Origin: Tsukamurella tyrosinosolvens
Lineage (GTDB): Bacteria > Actinomycetota > Actinomycetes > Mycobacteriales > Mycobacteriaceae
NCBI RefSeq assembly: GCF_900104775.1
Contig: NZ_FNSA01000003.1
Span: 3,100,001 to 3,164,000, forward strand
Length of the DNA stretch: 64,000 nucleotides
Reading direction: 5' to 3'
The notes under the pieces are model-generated. The model was not told where the DNA came from. It did no database searches and saw only the letters and a list, made by a program, of their open reading frames with translations. The first letter of the stretch is position 1, and the number at the start of each line of letters is the position of its first letter. Below, piece by piece: positions 27,219-35,566 of the stretch. The position numbers were made by a program, and so were the translations under genes.

Positions 27219-27244
27219 GGGGGTGGCCGGTGCAGGCCACCCCC
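27219..27244 (+). terminator. Strong hairpin closing the xis-like operon
   Basis: A perfect 10-bp stem (GGGGGTGGCC, 27219-27228; GGCCACCCCC, 27235-27244) with a 6-base loop, three bases after the stop of the previous gene. No T-run follows, as is common in actinobacteria. Confidence 0.75.
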
Positions 27245-27279
27245 TCCGTGAAATCCCCTCTAGGAAAGGCTTCACCACG

Positions 27280-27519
27280 ATGAGCATACTTACTGTGCGA
27301 TGGCAGGTTCGTTTCGACGACGGCGATCCGCTCGTAGAGCTCGCATACCTACCGGTCCCGTTTCTCAGTGATCGCGAGTTCCTGCGGCTGACGCCGGCCG
27401 AGCGGCGACGCTTCTTCGACCTCGCACTCCGCGTCGTCGACACGATGCCGACGACGACGGTTTTCGACGAGCTCTGTCGCGACCGGCTGCTCGCGACGGC
27501 GGCCGCCGCCGGACTCTGA
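27280..27519 (+). CDS. Small hypothetical protein between two terminators
   Basis: A 79-residue protein starting at ATG 27280, with AGGAAAGG about 10 bases upstream. Mixed alpha/beta (LTVRWQVRFDDGDPLVELAY, then an RRRFFDLALRVVDTM helix). Flanked on both sides by strong hairpins, so it may be an independently transcribed cassette. No family recognised. Confidence 0.6.
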   Translation: MSILTVRWQVRFDDGDPLVELAYLPVPFLSDREFLRLTPAERRRFFDLALRVVDTMPTTTVFDELCRDRLLATAAAAGL

Positions 27520-27527
27520 AACGGACG

Positions 27528-27557
27528 AAGGGGCGGACCGTCGCGGGTCCGCCCCTT
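27528..27557 (+). terminator. 12-bp stem hairpin before the primase-helicase gene
   Basis: AAGGGGCGGACC (27528-27539) pairs perfectly with GGTCCGCCCCTT (27546-27557) around a 6-base loop, eight bases after the previous stop codon. Confidence 0.75.
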
Positions 27558-27602
27558 CAAGATTCGTTCCCCCCATCCTCTCCAAGACGAAGGAACACCA
27601 CC

Positions 27603-29714
27603 ATGACTGTAGCGCATACCGTCAACCGACTGCTCGAGCTCGATTTCCACCTGCTGCCGCTCCGTCCGGATTCGAAGGCACCATTTGAGGCAGGGTGGCC
27701 CGACGCGCCGCGGATGACTGCCGAAGCGGCCACCGAGTGGGTTGCGCGCGGCGGCGGCCTGGGTGTGAATCTCGGCGCCAGTCGCTTGGTGGTACTCGAC
27801 GCGGAGGACGCTGCCGCAACGGACTACCTCGTCAAGCTCGGATTCGCGCCGACGGTGGCGACGGCCAATTCGCAGGACCGCCAGTCCGAGAAGTTCGGTG
27901 GCCGCCACGTGTACCTCCGCGTACCGACAGGTATCGACCGCGAGTTGCATACCGCTCCGGGCTTTCCGGTCGGGGATGGAGGGACGCTGGAGGTGCTTGC
28001 GGGTCGACGGTTCGCCGTCCTCCCCCCGACCAACTTGAACAGTCGCTCGTACGCGCCGATCGCGGGTAGTCCGCTCGATCCCGGTGGCGCGCCGATGATC
28101 CAGGATGCGCCCGATTGGCTGCTCGAGGCGAGTGTTCCCGCTCCTGCCGGGGCTGGTCCGATGGTCGGGAAGCTGGCGGAGCGTCCTGCCCGTGAGACGG
28201 CCGGGGACTCTGACGAGTTCGATGTCGTCGTCGACAGCATTCCGTGGGACGCCGTCGTCGACGGCGATGCCCGGTTGAGCCCAAGCGGAGCCGATGCGTG
28301 CGGCTGCCCGACCTATAGCTGGGCCGGATCGGCAAACGCGCGCTCCGCGGTCCTGCATGACTGCGCCTCCGTGGGATCGGCCGCCGCCGTGTGGAGTTCG
28401 ACGATGAAGGCGGACCTCGGACTCGATACCGACCATTGCTCTCGGCTCCGGCTGGCCGCGGCCCTGCGGGGTCATTCGATCCGCGAGTCGATGGACGAGC
28501 TCGCCGAGCAGATTGGTGTCGAGTGGCCGAAGCGCTGGTCCGAACCCGAGCCGATGATCTTGCCGGACGGCGTGGTCCCGGCTGGCGGCGTGCGTGTGGA
28601 ATCCACCCCGAACCGCGCTCCGCTCGCTGCAGCGGTCGGCGGCGTCGATGTTCCCGCTGCCGCGGCGCGACCTGCTCTCGCCTCCGTCACTCCGCTCCCG
28701 GCCATCTTTACTACCCAGCCGACGCCTTCAGCGGCTCTGGATCTGCTCGCCAGTATCCGCAGCGCGGAATGGCTCGATCAGCAGACGTTTGCTCCCCTCG
28801 TCGAGCTGGTGCCCGGAGTCGTTACCGAAGGGTGCGGGCTTATAGTCGGGCCCCCCAAGGCTGGCAAGTCGTGGTTCGTACTCGCCGTAGCGCTCGCCGT
28901 CGCCGCCGGTGGACGAGCACTCGGCTGCCTTTCCTGCGAGAAGCGTCCGGTGTTCTACTTGGCGCTTGAGGACGGAGACCGTCGCCTCCAGACCCGGATG
29001 AGACAGCTGCACGGCAAGGCTCCGTTGCCCAGCGGGTTCGACTATATGACCGCGATCCAGCCGGGCATGGCTGCTGCGACGATCTCCGCCTGGCTGGATC
29101 GCCACCGCGACGCGCAGCCACTGATCATCGTGGACACGCTCGGCAAGACTCGTGGGACTGGCCCCGGTCCGGGGGCGAGCGCGTATCAGCACGACTACCA
29201 CGCTATGAGTGAGCTCAAGGCACTGGTGGACGGGCTGCCCGGCAGTTCGATGCTGATCGTGCACCACACACGGAAATCCGGATCTGGGACCGGGGGCGAC
29301 TTCGTCGACGCGGTGAGCGGCACGCACGGACTGGCTGGTGCGGCCGACTTCGTCCTGGTGCTCAGCCGGAAGCGCGGAACGTCTGCCGGGCAGCTTTCGA
29401 TCACGGGGCGAGACGTCACCGAGCGCGAGGTCGCACTGACAACGGCGGACGGACTCTGGACGCTCGACGGCGGATCGCTTGACGCCGCTCAGCGGGCTCT
29501 TTCTACGCGGGAGGCTAGTGGTCAGCTCGGCGGCCGTTCCCTGGGCATTCTCGACATCGTCAATTCGAGCGATGGCGCGATCACACCAGGCGAAGTCGCC
29601 GCTCAGACCGGACTCGACGCGAAGTCGGTCAGCAACGTGCTGAACGCGGCTGTCGCCGCTGGGCGGTTGGAGAAGGTCGCGCGTGGCCAGTATCGCCGCC
29701 TGGAGAGGACATAG
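27603..29714 (+). CDS. Primase-polymerase/RepA-like helicase replication protein
   Basis: A 703-residue two-domain replication protein. Residues ~1-190 are a bifunctional primase-polymerase domain (LPLRPDSKAPF near 18, GVNLGASRLVVLDAED near 52 with the metal-binding acidic residues, GGRHVYLRVP near 98). Residues ~380-620 are a RepA/RecA-type AAA ATPase with Walker A VGPPKAGKS near 416-424, Walker B PLIIVDTLGK near 505 and a HHTRKSGSG sensor. A winged helix (GEVAAQTGLDAKSVSNVL) ends the protein. AAGGAACACC precedes the ATG. Such fusions initiate replication of plasmids, prophages and satellites; the iteron inverted repeat starting 5 bases after the stop is a natural candidate origin. Confidence 0.88.
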   Translation: MTVAHTVNRLLELDFHLLPLRPDSKAPFEAGWPDAPRMTAEAATEWVARGGGLGVNLGASRLVVLDAEDAAATDYLVKLGFAPTVATANSQDRQSEKFGGRHVYLRVPTGIDRELHTAPGFPVGDGGTLEVLAGRRFAVLPPTNLNSRSYAPIAGSPLDPGGAPMIQDAPDWLLEASVPAPAGAGPMVGKLAERPARETAGDSDEFDVVVDSIPWDAVVDGDARLSPSGADACGCPTYSWAGSANARSAVLHDCASVGSAAAVWSSTMKADLGLDTDHCSRLRLAAALRGHSIRESMDELAEQIGVEWPKRWSEPEPMILPDGVVPAGGVRVESTPNRAPLAAAVGGVDVPAAAARPALASVTPLPAIFTTQPTPSAALDLLASIRSAEWLDQQTFAPLVELVPGVVTEGCGLIVGPPKAGKSWFVLAVALAVAAGGRALGCLSCEKRPVFYLALEDGDRRLQTRMRQLHGKAPLPSGFDYMTAIQPGMAAATISAWLDRHRDAQPLIIVDTLGKTRGTGPGPGASAYQHDYHAMSELKALVDGLPGSSMLIVHHTRKSGSGTGGDFVDAVSGTHGLAGAADFVLVLSRKRGTSAGQLSITGRDVTEREVALTTADGLWTLDGGSLDAAQRALSTREASGQLGGRSLGILDIVNSSDGAITPGEVAAQTGLDAKSVSNVLNAAVAAGRLEKVARGQYRRLERT

Positions 29715-29718
29715 GGCA

Positions 29719-29795
29719 GTGATGAAAGTAGTGAAAGTGGTGAAACTGGGTCGCATCGAGGCGAGTCGATTCACCACTTTCACTACTTTCATCAC
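29719..29795. repeat. 26-bp perfect inverted repeat of 9-bp iterons, candidate origin
   Basis: The arms are 29719-29744 and 29770-29795, exact reverse complements around a 25-base spacer. Each arm is three near-identical 9-mers in tandem (GTGATGAAA, GTAGTGAAA, then GTGGTGAA plus the next base), so six initiator-like sites face each other. It lies directly behind the primase-helicase gene. Iterons flanking a spacer are typical of satellite and plasmid origins; a transcription terminator is the alternative, as the folded RNA would be a very stable hairpin. Confidence 0.7.
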
Positions 29796-29950
29796 CTTCT
29801 AGCGGAGGCATGAGCCTGCGGTACCTGAACTGAGTCACTCTTGTGGCACGCGCGGTTTCACTGCTGTCACTGCCAACGTGGATGCCTCGATGCATGAACC
29901 GAGTCAGCCGGCGCCGCTCGAACGCGGACCAGATCCGGAAGAATCACCTC

Positions 29951-30907
29951 ATGGATGATGAGCGCTCGATTGTTGCCTACCTGCCGTGGCTCGCCCGGAA
30001 GGACGACACCGACGAGCAGGTCGAGCTCATGTTCGTTGAGCGGGAGGGTGACACCGTGTACGTCCGCGAGACTGATCCCTGCGACCCACCGCCGACACTG
30101 TCGCCGGTCTATGACGGCGAGACGATCGTCGTGATGACACCGATCTCGCACTCGGCTGTCTACTCAGGTGAGACCGGCGACAACCTGATGTTCTCCTCAC
30201 GCCTGGTCCCCGACGACGGGCCGGGATCGAACAACGCTCGCGTCTTACGTTTCGGCGAGCACGACGACGGCCGCAGGGTCCATGTACGTCCGGGCGGACA
30301 GGTGACATTCGAGCCGGTAGCTGAGTTGCTCGCGATCAACGAGTTGGAGTCGCGAGGTAACGAGGGGTACGTGCCGATCACCCCAGTTCTCTTCACCTGG
30401 TTTGCGACGGTCCCCGACGTGCCAGAGGAACGGTCGCGCTACCTGCTTGCCGCCGCGCGCAGACTTGACCGAGCACAGTCACTCTTCACTCAGGCCGCGA
30501 GCGCGCTCGACTTCGAACCCACGCACTGGCCCGCCACCCGGAGGGCGCTCTTTGAGATGATCGGGATCGTCGAGCTCGCCGTAGTGTCCCTGAGCCGCGC
30601 GATGGACATGTGCATTCGGATGAGCAAGCTGATCGGCGTGGCTACGCCCGTTCCGGACGCTGTCAGCACCCGAATAGCTGCGGTAACCGAGATCCGCAAT
30701 GCGTACGAGCACATCGAAGACCGCGCGCTAGGCAGGGTGCGGAACGAACCAAATGAAGACGCGGCGACCATCTTCGAGCACACGTCGCTGATCACGGACA
30801 ACGTCGTCACGTACGGCAAGTACACACTCGACCTTGATTCCGACGTCACCGAGATCACCGACGCGCTGCGAGCCTTTCTCCTGAGGGCCACCGCTGACGC
30901 ATCGTGA
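29951..30907 (+). CDS. HEPN-motif protein, candidate RNase effector
   Basis: A 318-residue protein; ATG 29951 (GGAAG about 10 bases upstream) is preferred to the earlier in-frame start at 29843, which runs toward the origin region. Residues ~1-150 are beta-rich and unrecognised. The C-terminal half is helical and carries EIRNAYEHIEDR with Arg249-Asn250 and His254, matching the R-x4-6-H motif of HEPN ribonucleases, where Asn often follows Arg. HEPN proteins of this kind act in abortive phage infection and toxin-antitoxin systems by cutting RNA. The next gene also has an HEPN motif. Assignment by motif only. Confidence 0.6.
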   Translation: MDDERSIVAYLPWLARKDDTDEQVELMFVEREGDTVYVRETDPCDPPPTLSPVYDGETIVVMTPISHSAVYSGETGDNLMFSSRLVPDDGPGSNNARVLRFGEHDDGRRVHVRPGGQVTFEPVAELLAINELESRGNEGYVPITPVLFTWFATVPDVPEERSRYLLAAARRLDRAQSLFTQAASALDFEPTHWPATRRALFEMIGIVELAVVSLSRAMDMCIRMSKLIGVATPVPDAVSTRIAAVTEIRNAYEHIEDRALGRVRNEPNEDAATIFEHTSLITDNVVTYGKYTLDLDSDVTEITDALRAFLLRATADAS

Positions 30908-30960
30908 CCGCTATTGGTGTAAGACCGATCTCTTGGAGCCGGCCAGGTTAGATTCGAGCG

Positions 30961-32430
30961 ATGGCTGACCAGTTTCCCACCACCGACAGCGAGTCGATCG
31001 GCCAGTTCGTAGTCGTTCCGAAGCTGCCTGACGGCACGGACCCCGACAAGAGCCAGGTCGTTCGGACCGGAGTCTTGCGCTACCGCCCCGGTCGGGTCGA
31101 ACTCGAAGTCAGTCCGTCCTTCAACCCCATGACCAAGTGGACGGAGTCGACCCCAGGGCGCTTCACAGGAACGTCGAACGACGAACTCATCACCGACGAG
31201 GCCGTGATCTTGGGAACCGTTGTCAGCAGTCCACAGGGAGTCTCTCTGTGGCAGATCGACTCCCTGCGGCGCAATATGATTGGTTTCTCTTCTCCGGGCC
31301 GGGAGGAGGCAGGACGAGAAGTCCTCTCCGCTGAGTGGTGCCTCATGGGCACCCAGTTCCCGGATGAAGACGTCGGCTTCACCTCGGTGACCCTCGACGT
31401 GACGGGGCTGCATCGCTTCGCGGATCTGCCGAGCGTCCACCCTGAGCTGCCGGAGCAAGGCCTGTTTCCGATGCGGTGGGTCCTCGATCCCCCGGATGCC
31501 GTAGTCGGAAGCACCGAGATTCCCCACAAGGGGTCCGTCACTCTGGCTCCCGCGGTGAGGTCGTCACCACCCGGCCGACGGGACGTTCAGATCACCACTG
31601 ACACGGTGGTCCGGTTCGGCCTGGATCAGGGCGCACGACTACCCGAGGTCGTTTCCGACCTCGCGATTCCGATGGCTAGCCTGCTGACGATCCTCACGGG
31701 CGAGGAGTGTTCGGTACGGGGCCTGAGGGTTGAAGACGGTGAGGACAGGTCAGCGGCCGTCTATGGGTACGTCGTCGATCCTTCTGCTCCACGCGACACG
31801 AAGGATCTTCTCCTAGCCGTCACGTCCGCGGGTGGCCCCGACTTCATCGGTCGTTGGCTGGCCATCGTCAAGCAGACGTCACCTGTGCCGCAGATCCTCG
31901 CCGCCGCATACGCCGGTGAGTTCATGACAGTCGAGACGGAGGCTCTGAGTCTCTGTACAGCGGCGGAGACGTTGCACCGTTGCCTGTTCCCGGACGCCCG
32001 CAGATTGTCTAGCGCGACAGTCGAACAAGGATTGGCTGGACTCGTTGATGCGACGCTCCCGAGCGATGTGCACGATATCCTGTCCGATGCCCTGGGGACG
32101 TATCTCTTCGAGCCCTCATTCCCGTCGCGCATGGCCGACCTGGCAGAACCAGTATTCGCCGCAGTTCCATCGTGCATCGGCCGTTTGAATCGGTGGAAGC
32201 AGGTCGTCACTGCGCAACGAGTCGGCCTCGCTCACGGGCTTCGCAACGACGACACGGACATGGCGACTATGCACGCAGTGAACCGTTCACTCCGTTGGAT
32301 GCTTACGGTGCGCCTACTCCTCGCTGCTGGCGTGGAACCGGCCGTGCTGCGCGAGGCCACAGAGGCAAATCGCAGATACGAGCGGGACCTCAGGAACTGG
32401 AAGAGAGTGCTTCCCAAGGTATTCCAGTAG
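30961..32430 (+). CDS. ApeA-like HEPN protein, putative abortive-infection factor
   Basis: A 489-residue protein resembling ApeA-type anti-phage proteins: a beta-rich N-terminal half (GVLRYRPGRVELEV near residue 40; repeated short strands) and a helical C-terminal HEPN domain with QRVGLAHGLRND, giving Arg420 and His425 of the R-x4-H catalytic motif. In ApeA, phage infection activates tRNA or RNA cleavage that stops host growth. No signal peptide or membrane helix. It follows the other HEPN gene by 53 bases on the same strand, so the two may be one two-gene system. The NTD assignment is weaker than the HEPN motif. Confidence 0.65.
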   Translation: MADQFPTTDSESIGQFVVVPKLPDGTDPDKSQVVRTGVLRYRPGRVELEVSPSFNPMTKWTESTPGRFTGTSNDELITDEAVILGTVVSSPQGVSLWQIDSLRRNMIGFSSPGREEAGREVLSAEWCLMGTQFPDEDVGFTSVTLDVTGLHRFADLPSVHPELPEQGLFPMRWVLDPPDAVVGSTEIPHKGSVTLAPAVRSSPPGRRDVQITTDTVVRFGLDQGARLPEVVSDLAIPMASLLTILTGEECSVRGLRVEDGEDRSAAVYGYVVDPSAPRDTKDLLLAVTSAGGPDFIGRWLAIVKQTSPVPQILAAAYAGEFMTVETEALSLCTAAETLHRCLFPDARRLSSATVEQGLAGLVDATLPSDVHDILSDALGTYLFEPSFPSRMADLAEPVFAAVPSCIGRLNRWKQVVTAQRVGLAHGLRNDDTDMATMHAVNRSLRWMLTVRLLLAAGVEPAVLREATEANRRYERDLRNWKRVLPKVFQ

Positions 32431-32441
32431 TAGCCGCCCGC

Positions 32442-32807
32442 TCAGTCCACCGGCGAGACTCGGATGAGGTTGCCGTCGGGGTCCGTGATCACGAACGTTC
32501 GGCCGAAGACGGCGTCGAACGGTTCCTCCACCACATGGACTCCCTTCGAGACCCAGCTCGTGAAGATCTTGTCAATCGCGGGCCGTCCTCCCGGCACCAT
32601 CAGCCCGACTTCGCTCGTGCGAGGGGTGGTCGGGACCGCGTGTTCGCCGCCGCCTGTCCACAACGCGAACAGGACGCCGGGGGCTACCTCGAAAGCCACG
32701 TAGTGGGGACTGGTGAAGGTCGGCTCGATCTCGAACAGGTCGCTGTAGAACCCGGTAGCGTCTTGCGCATCGCGGACGTAGATCAGGAACAAGTTGGGTG
32801 CGGGCAT
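32442..32807 (-). CDS. VOC/glyoxalase-fold protein
   Basis: A 121-residue single-domain vicinal oxygen chelate protein. The start at 32807 has GGAG 10 bases upstream on the minus strand; longer frames lack this. Typical features are the first strand LFLIYVRDAQDATGFYSDLF, HYVAFEVAPGVLFALW in the middle and TFVITDPDGNLIRVSPVD at the end (the PDGN turn of the family). Family members are dioxygenases, lyases or antibiotic-binding proteins; the particular activity is not predictable. It is convergent with the ApeA-like gene and appears to be an isolated cargo gene. Confidence 0.8.
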   Translation of the reverse strand: MPAPNLFLIYVRDAQDATGFYSDLFEIEPTFTSPHYVAFEVAPGVLFALWTGGGEHAVPTTPRTSEVGLMVPGGRPAIDKIFTSWVSKGVHVVEEPFDAVFGRTFVITDPDGNLIRVSPVD

Positions 32808-32992
32808 GAAGCGGGTCTCCTCAGGTTGATTTCGCGGTACCGCCCCAGTTGACAATCAGATCAGGTCAGATCCTGTCCTCTGCCAACAAGATTCCATCAG
32901 TTGAATCGTACACAGCTTGAATCATCCTGCTGAAGAACAGCTTTCCGCGTCACACACGGCGATTGCGTAGATCATCAGGTTGACTCGTATGC

Positions 32993-35470
32993 ATGACGCC
33001 CGATGAAGCACGCGAGCAGCTGAATACTGCTTTGTACAAGTACAACCGGGCGAGCGGGACGCCCGGCCCCGAAGCGGCAACGCAGCTCAGACACAACCGT
33101 GACAAGATCCTCGAATCGGTTGTCGCTCTTGGCGGTGACCGCGGTGCAGCCGAGCGCTACATCGAAGCCCTGGGGAAGACGTCGATTGATCCCGACCGAC
33201 TCGCGCGCGAAGCGGGTTACCCCGTGGAGAAGCCCGTCAAGCCCGCCACTTCGAAGGACAAGCCGGCTTCCCCGCCCGCACCGCCTGATACACCAGCGAG
33301 GGCCACGGACGACGGTCCCCTCGGCGGGCGCGGCGATCTCCCTCCTGGCAGCGGCAGGATCTGGCTGCAGGGCGATCTCGCCGCCGAGGTCACGCCGATC
33401 GAGTCCGACCTACTCACGGGGATGGACAAGGCCATCGAGCAGGTGAATCAGGCCCACTTTGCGGTGCCCGCGGCATACGCATGGAAGCCTGCCGGCGCTC
33501 AGCTGCCAACGGGTAGGTCCATCCCCCGCTTGTGGGACACCGCGATGTCGCTCGTCGAGTCGCAGCAGCGGATCCAGGTCGCAGTGGACGCACTCCGTGA
33601 AGCGTGCAGGTCCGACGAACCGATCATTCAGCGCGAGATGGAGAAGCCCCTAAAGACGCTGGATTCGGCCACCGAAGCGATCGCGCTGGCATCACAGGTG
33701 TCGCCGAGGATCACGGAAATAGGCAGAGGCGGAGCCGCGTTGTTCGCGACCTTCCGCGCCAAGCTCCGTGAGCAGCGACGGCTGATTGCACAAGCTGCTG
33801 ACGAGCGGTACACCAAGGGGAAGGATGCCACTTCGAGCGTCTTCGCGGAGGTACCTCCGGTGCAGATCGCACTGGATGGCAAGGACATCGGCGCGGCGGT
33901 CCTCGCGATCGACGCGGTAACCAATGCTCTGCGCCCCGTGCCATCGATGCGACCGCAGTTCAAGGCCGGCGGGCTCCCACTGGTACGCGGCGGCGGAACG
34001 CCGACCGGCAGAGCCGAGCGTTACCGTGGCGCGCCGCCCGGAGACCCTGCCAAGGGTCCCAAACCAATTGGCACCCCGTCCCCCGGCGGCAAGGAGGCTC
34101 CCGGCGGATCGCCGTCGAAGGAGAAGCCGGGCAGCAAGATCGACCCGAACACGCTCCTGCAGGCTCTGCAGGGTGCGGGCAGCCAGCCGCAGCAGGCGAC
34201 TCCGCAGCAGTCGCAGACTCCGCAGATGCCGACGATGCCGCAGACGGGGCAGGGCCAGCAGAACCCGCTCGCGCAGACCACTCCGCAGCAGCAGAAGCAG
34301 CTGCAGGATCTGCTCAACGGGGTCAAGCCGGAGGCGGAGAAGAAGCCGGACGTCGACAAGCCGCAGTTCGACAAGACCCCGGCGGGCAAGGCCGCGGAGA
34401 AGGACGCTCCCGCTCCCGGCTCGCCCATCGGCACGGCCACTCCGGCATCGCCGAACGGGGACCCGAAGACCGGCGAGCAGCCGCGTAAGCACCAGCTGGA
34501 CTCGACGGGTACGCCGGTCGACCGGAACAAGGACGGCAAGGTCGACAAGGGCGCGATCCCGATGTCCGAGCTGACGCGCCGACCGTTCGAGATGAAGCTC
34601 GACGTCTCGCCGGACCTGCCCATCAAGCTCGACGATGCCCGCCTCGGCGAGGTCATGCTGAACCTGGAGGACGGCACACCCGACGATCCGAAGTCGGTGA
34701 TCGAGGCGCTGCGTGAGGCCGGGATCAACGTCGACGAGCTCGGCGACGAGGTCGACAAGAAGGACATCCGGATCGGCGACACCGTGGTCTCCGAGAAGGG
34801 CTCGGGCATGTACATCGGCGACGACAAGGTGCTCATGGGTACCGGCGAGGTCAAGCCGCTGCAGGAGCTGCTCGACGCGAACGGGAAGATCTACGAGACC
34901 CCGCTGCCGGATCTGCCGAAGGAGGTCGACCTCACGCAGGATCAGCGGGACTCGCTCACCGCACACGACAACGGGCAGGCCCGGCCCAACGATCAGCACC
35001 AGGTGCCCGCGGTCGACCCGGCCACCGGCAAGCCGATCGGCGAACAGGGTGCGGTCGGTGGCGACCAGCCCGCCAAGCCCGCGGGCGACGGCGGTCAGGG
35101 CCAGAGCGGCGGACAGCAGCCGCCGCAGGGCCAGCAGGATCTGGGCGACGACGGCAAGCCGAAGCCTCCGCCCGGTGCTCCCGCTCCTGGTGAGCCCGGC
35201 GGTCCGCAGGCGGGTGAGCAGCCGAGCACTCCCCCGGCGCAGCAGACGCAGGCCGACACCGCGGCCAAGCCGGACAGCGGCGGTAGCCAGGCCGGGTCGG
35301 GGCAGCACGCACAGCAGCCGAACGCTCCGGTCGCGGGCCCGCCCCCGAGCTCCGCGTACGTGCCGCAAGGTGACGACGCGAAGGTCCAGCCGCAGCAGCC
35401 CGCCACGGAACAGCCGAAGGAGGGCGACGGTCCCCAGCAGCGTCCGTTCCGCGGATACGCCGTCGGGTGA
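32993..35470 (+). CDS. Large Pro/Gln-rich protein A, candidate secreted or surface factor
   Basis: An 825-residue protein of unknown family. Residues ~1-65 are helical; ~115-320 form a helical bundle region (MDKAIEQVNQAHF; ESQQRIQVAVDALREAC); ~325-510 are low-complexity Pro/Gln/Lys linker (TPQQSQTPQMPTMPQTG); ~520-645 are a compact folded region with RIGDTVVSEKGSGMYIGDDK; the tail is Pro/Gln-rich. No classical signal peptide is present. The layout (helical N-part, PxMPxMPQT-type linker, GD...YIGDDK domain, low-complexity tail) is shared with the protein at 51418, so the two are distant paralogues. Helical N-part plus disordered tail recalls type VII (ESX) substrates, but no YxxxD/E signal was pinned down. 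Function unknown. Confidence 0.75.
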   Translation: MTPDEAREQLNTALYKYNRASGTPGPEAATQLRHNRDKILESVVALGGDRGAAERYIEALGKTSIDPDRLAREAGYPVEKPVKPATSKDKPASPPAPPDTPARATDDGPLGGRGDLPPGSGRIWLQGDLAAEVTPIESDLLTGMDKAIEQVNQAHFAVPAAYAWKPAGAQLPTGRSIPRLWDTAMSLVESQQRIQVAVDALREACRSDEPIIQREMEKPLKTLDSATEAIALASQVSPRITEIGRGGAALFATFRAKLREQRRLIAQAADERYTKGKDATSSVFAEVPPVQIALDGKDIGAAVLAIDAVTNALRPVPSMRPQFKAGGLPLVRGGGTPTGRAERYRGAPPGDPAKGPKPIGTPSPGGKEAPGGSPSKEKPGSKIDPNTLLQALQGAGSQPQQATPQQSQTPQMPTMPQTGQGQQNPLAQTTPQQQKQLQDLLNGVKPEAEKKPDVDKPQFDKTPAGKAAEKDAPAPGSPIGTATPASPNGDPKTGEQPRKHQLDSTGTPVDRNKDGKVDKGAIPMSELTRRPFEMKLDVSPDLPIKLDDARLGEVMLNLEDGTPDDPKSVIEALREAGINVDELGDEVDKKDIRIGDTVVSEKGSGMYIGDDKVLMGTGEVKPLQELLDANGKIYETPLPDLPKEVDLTQDQRDSLTAHDNGQARPNDQHQVPAVDPATGKPIGEQGAVGGDQPAKPAGDGGQGQSGGQQPPQGQQDLGDDGKPKPPPGAPAPGEPGGPQAGEQPSTPPAQQTQADTAAKPDSGGSQAGSGQHAQQPNAPVAGPPPSSAYVPQGDDAKVQPQQPATEQPKEGDGPQQRPFRGYAVG

Positions 35471-35491
35471 TGCGTGAACTGAGTCAGTAGA

Positions 35492-35530
35492 CGATGAAGC
35501 CCCTGATCAGACTGGTCAGGGGCTTCATCG
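35492..35530. terminator. 15-bp stem bidirectional-type terminator
   Basis: CGATGAAGCCCCTGA (35492-35506) pairs perfectly with TCAGGGGCTTCATCG (35516-35530), loop of 9 bases, 21 bases after the stop of protein A. The outer CGATGAAGCCCC/GGGGCTTCATCG is repeated in the hairpin at 37487-37533. Confidence 0.8.
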
Positions 35531-35545
35531 TTGATGGGGAGGCGC

Positions 35546-35566
35546 ATGTGTGCGAAAATCACACAC
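35546..35566. promoter_or_regulatory. Candidate autoregulatory operator of the XRE-ImmA gene
   Basis: GTGTG (35548-35552) and CACAC (35560-35564) are inverted around CGAAAAT, extended by one further symmetrical base on each side, and lie directly before ATG 35567. Position suggests repression of its own operon by the XRE domain. Confidence 0.55.

Noticed and set aside
29719-29795. CRISPR array or ordinary terminator
   Set aside because: Units are 9 bp in tandem with one mirrored copy and no regular spacers, so not CRISPR. A terminator remains possible, but the internal iteron structure is better explained by protein-binding sites.
33692-35368. 558-codon minus-strand frame opposite large protein A
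   Set aside because: Leu/Arg repeats arise from the Gln/Pro-rich coding sequence on the other strand.
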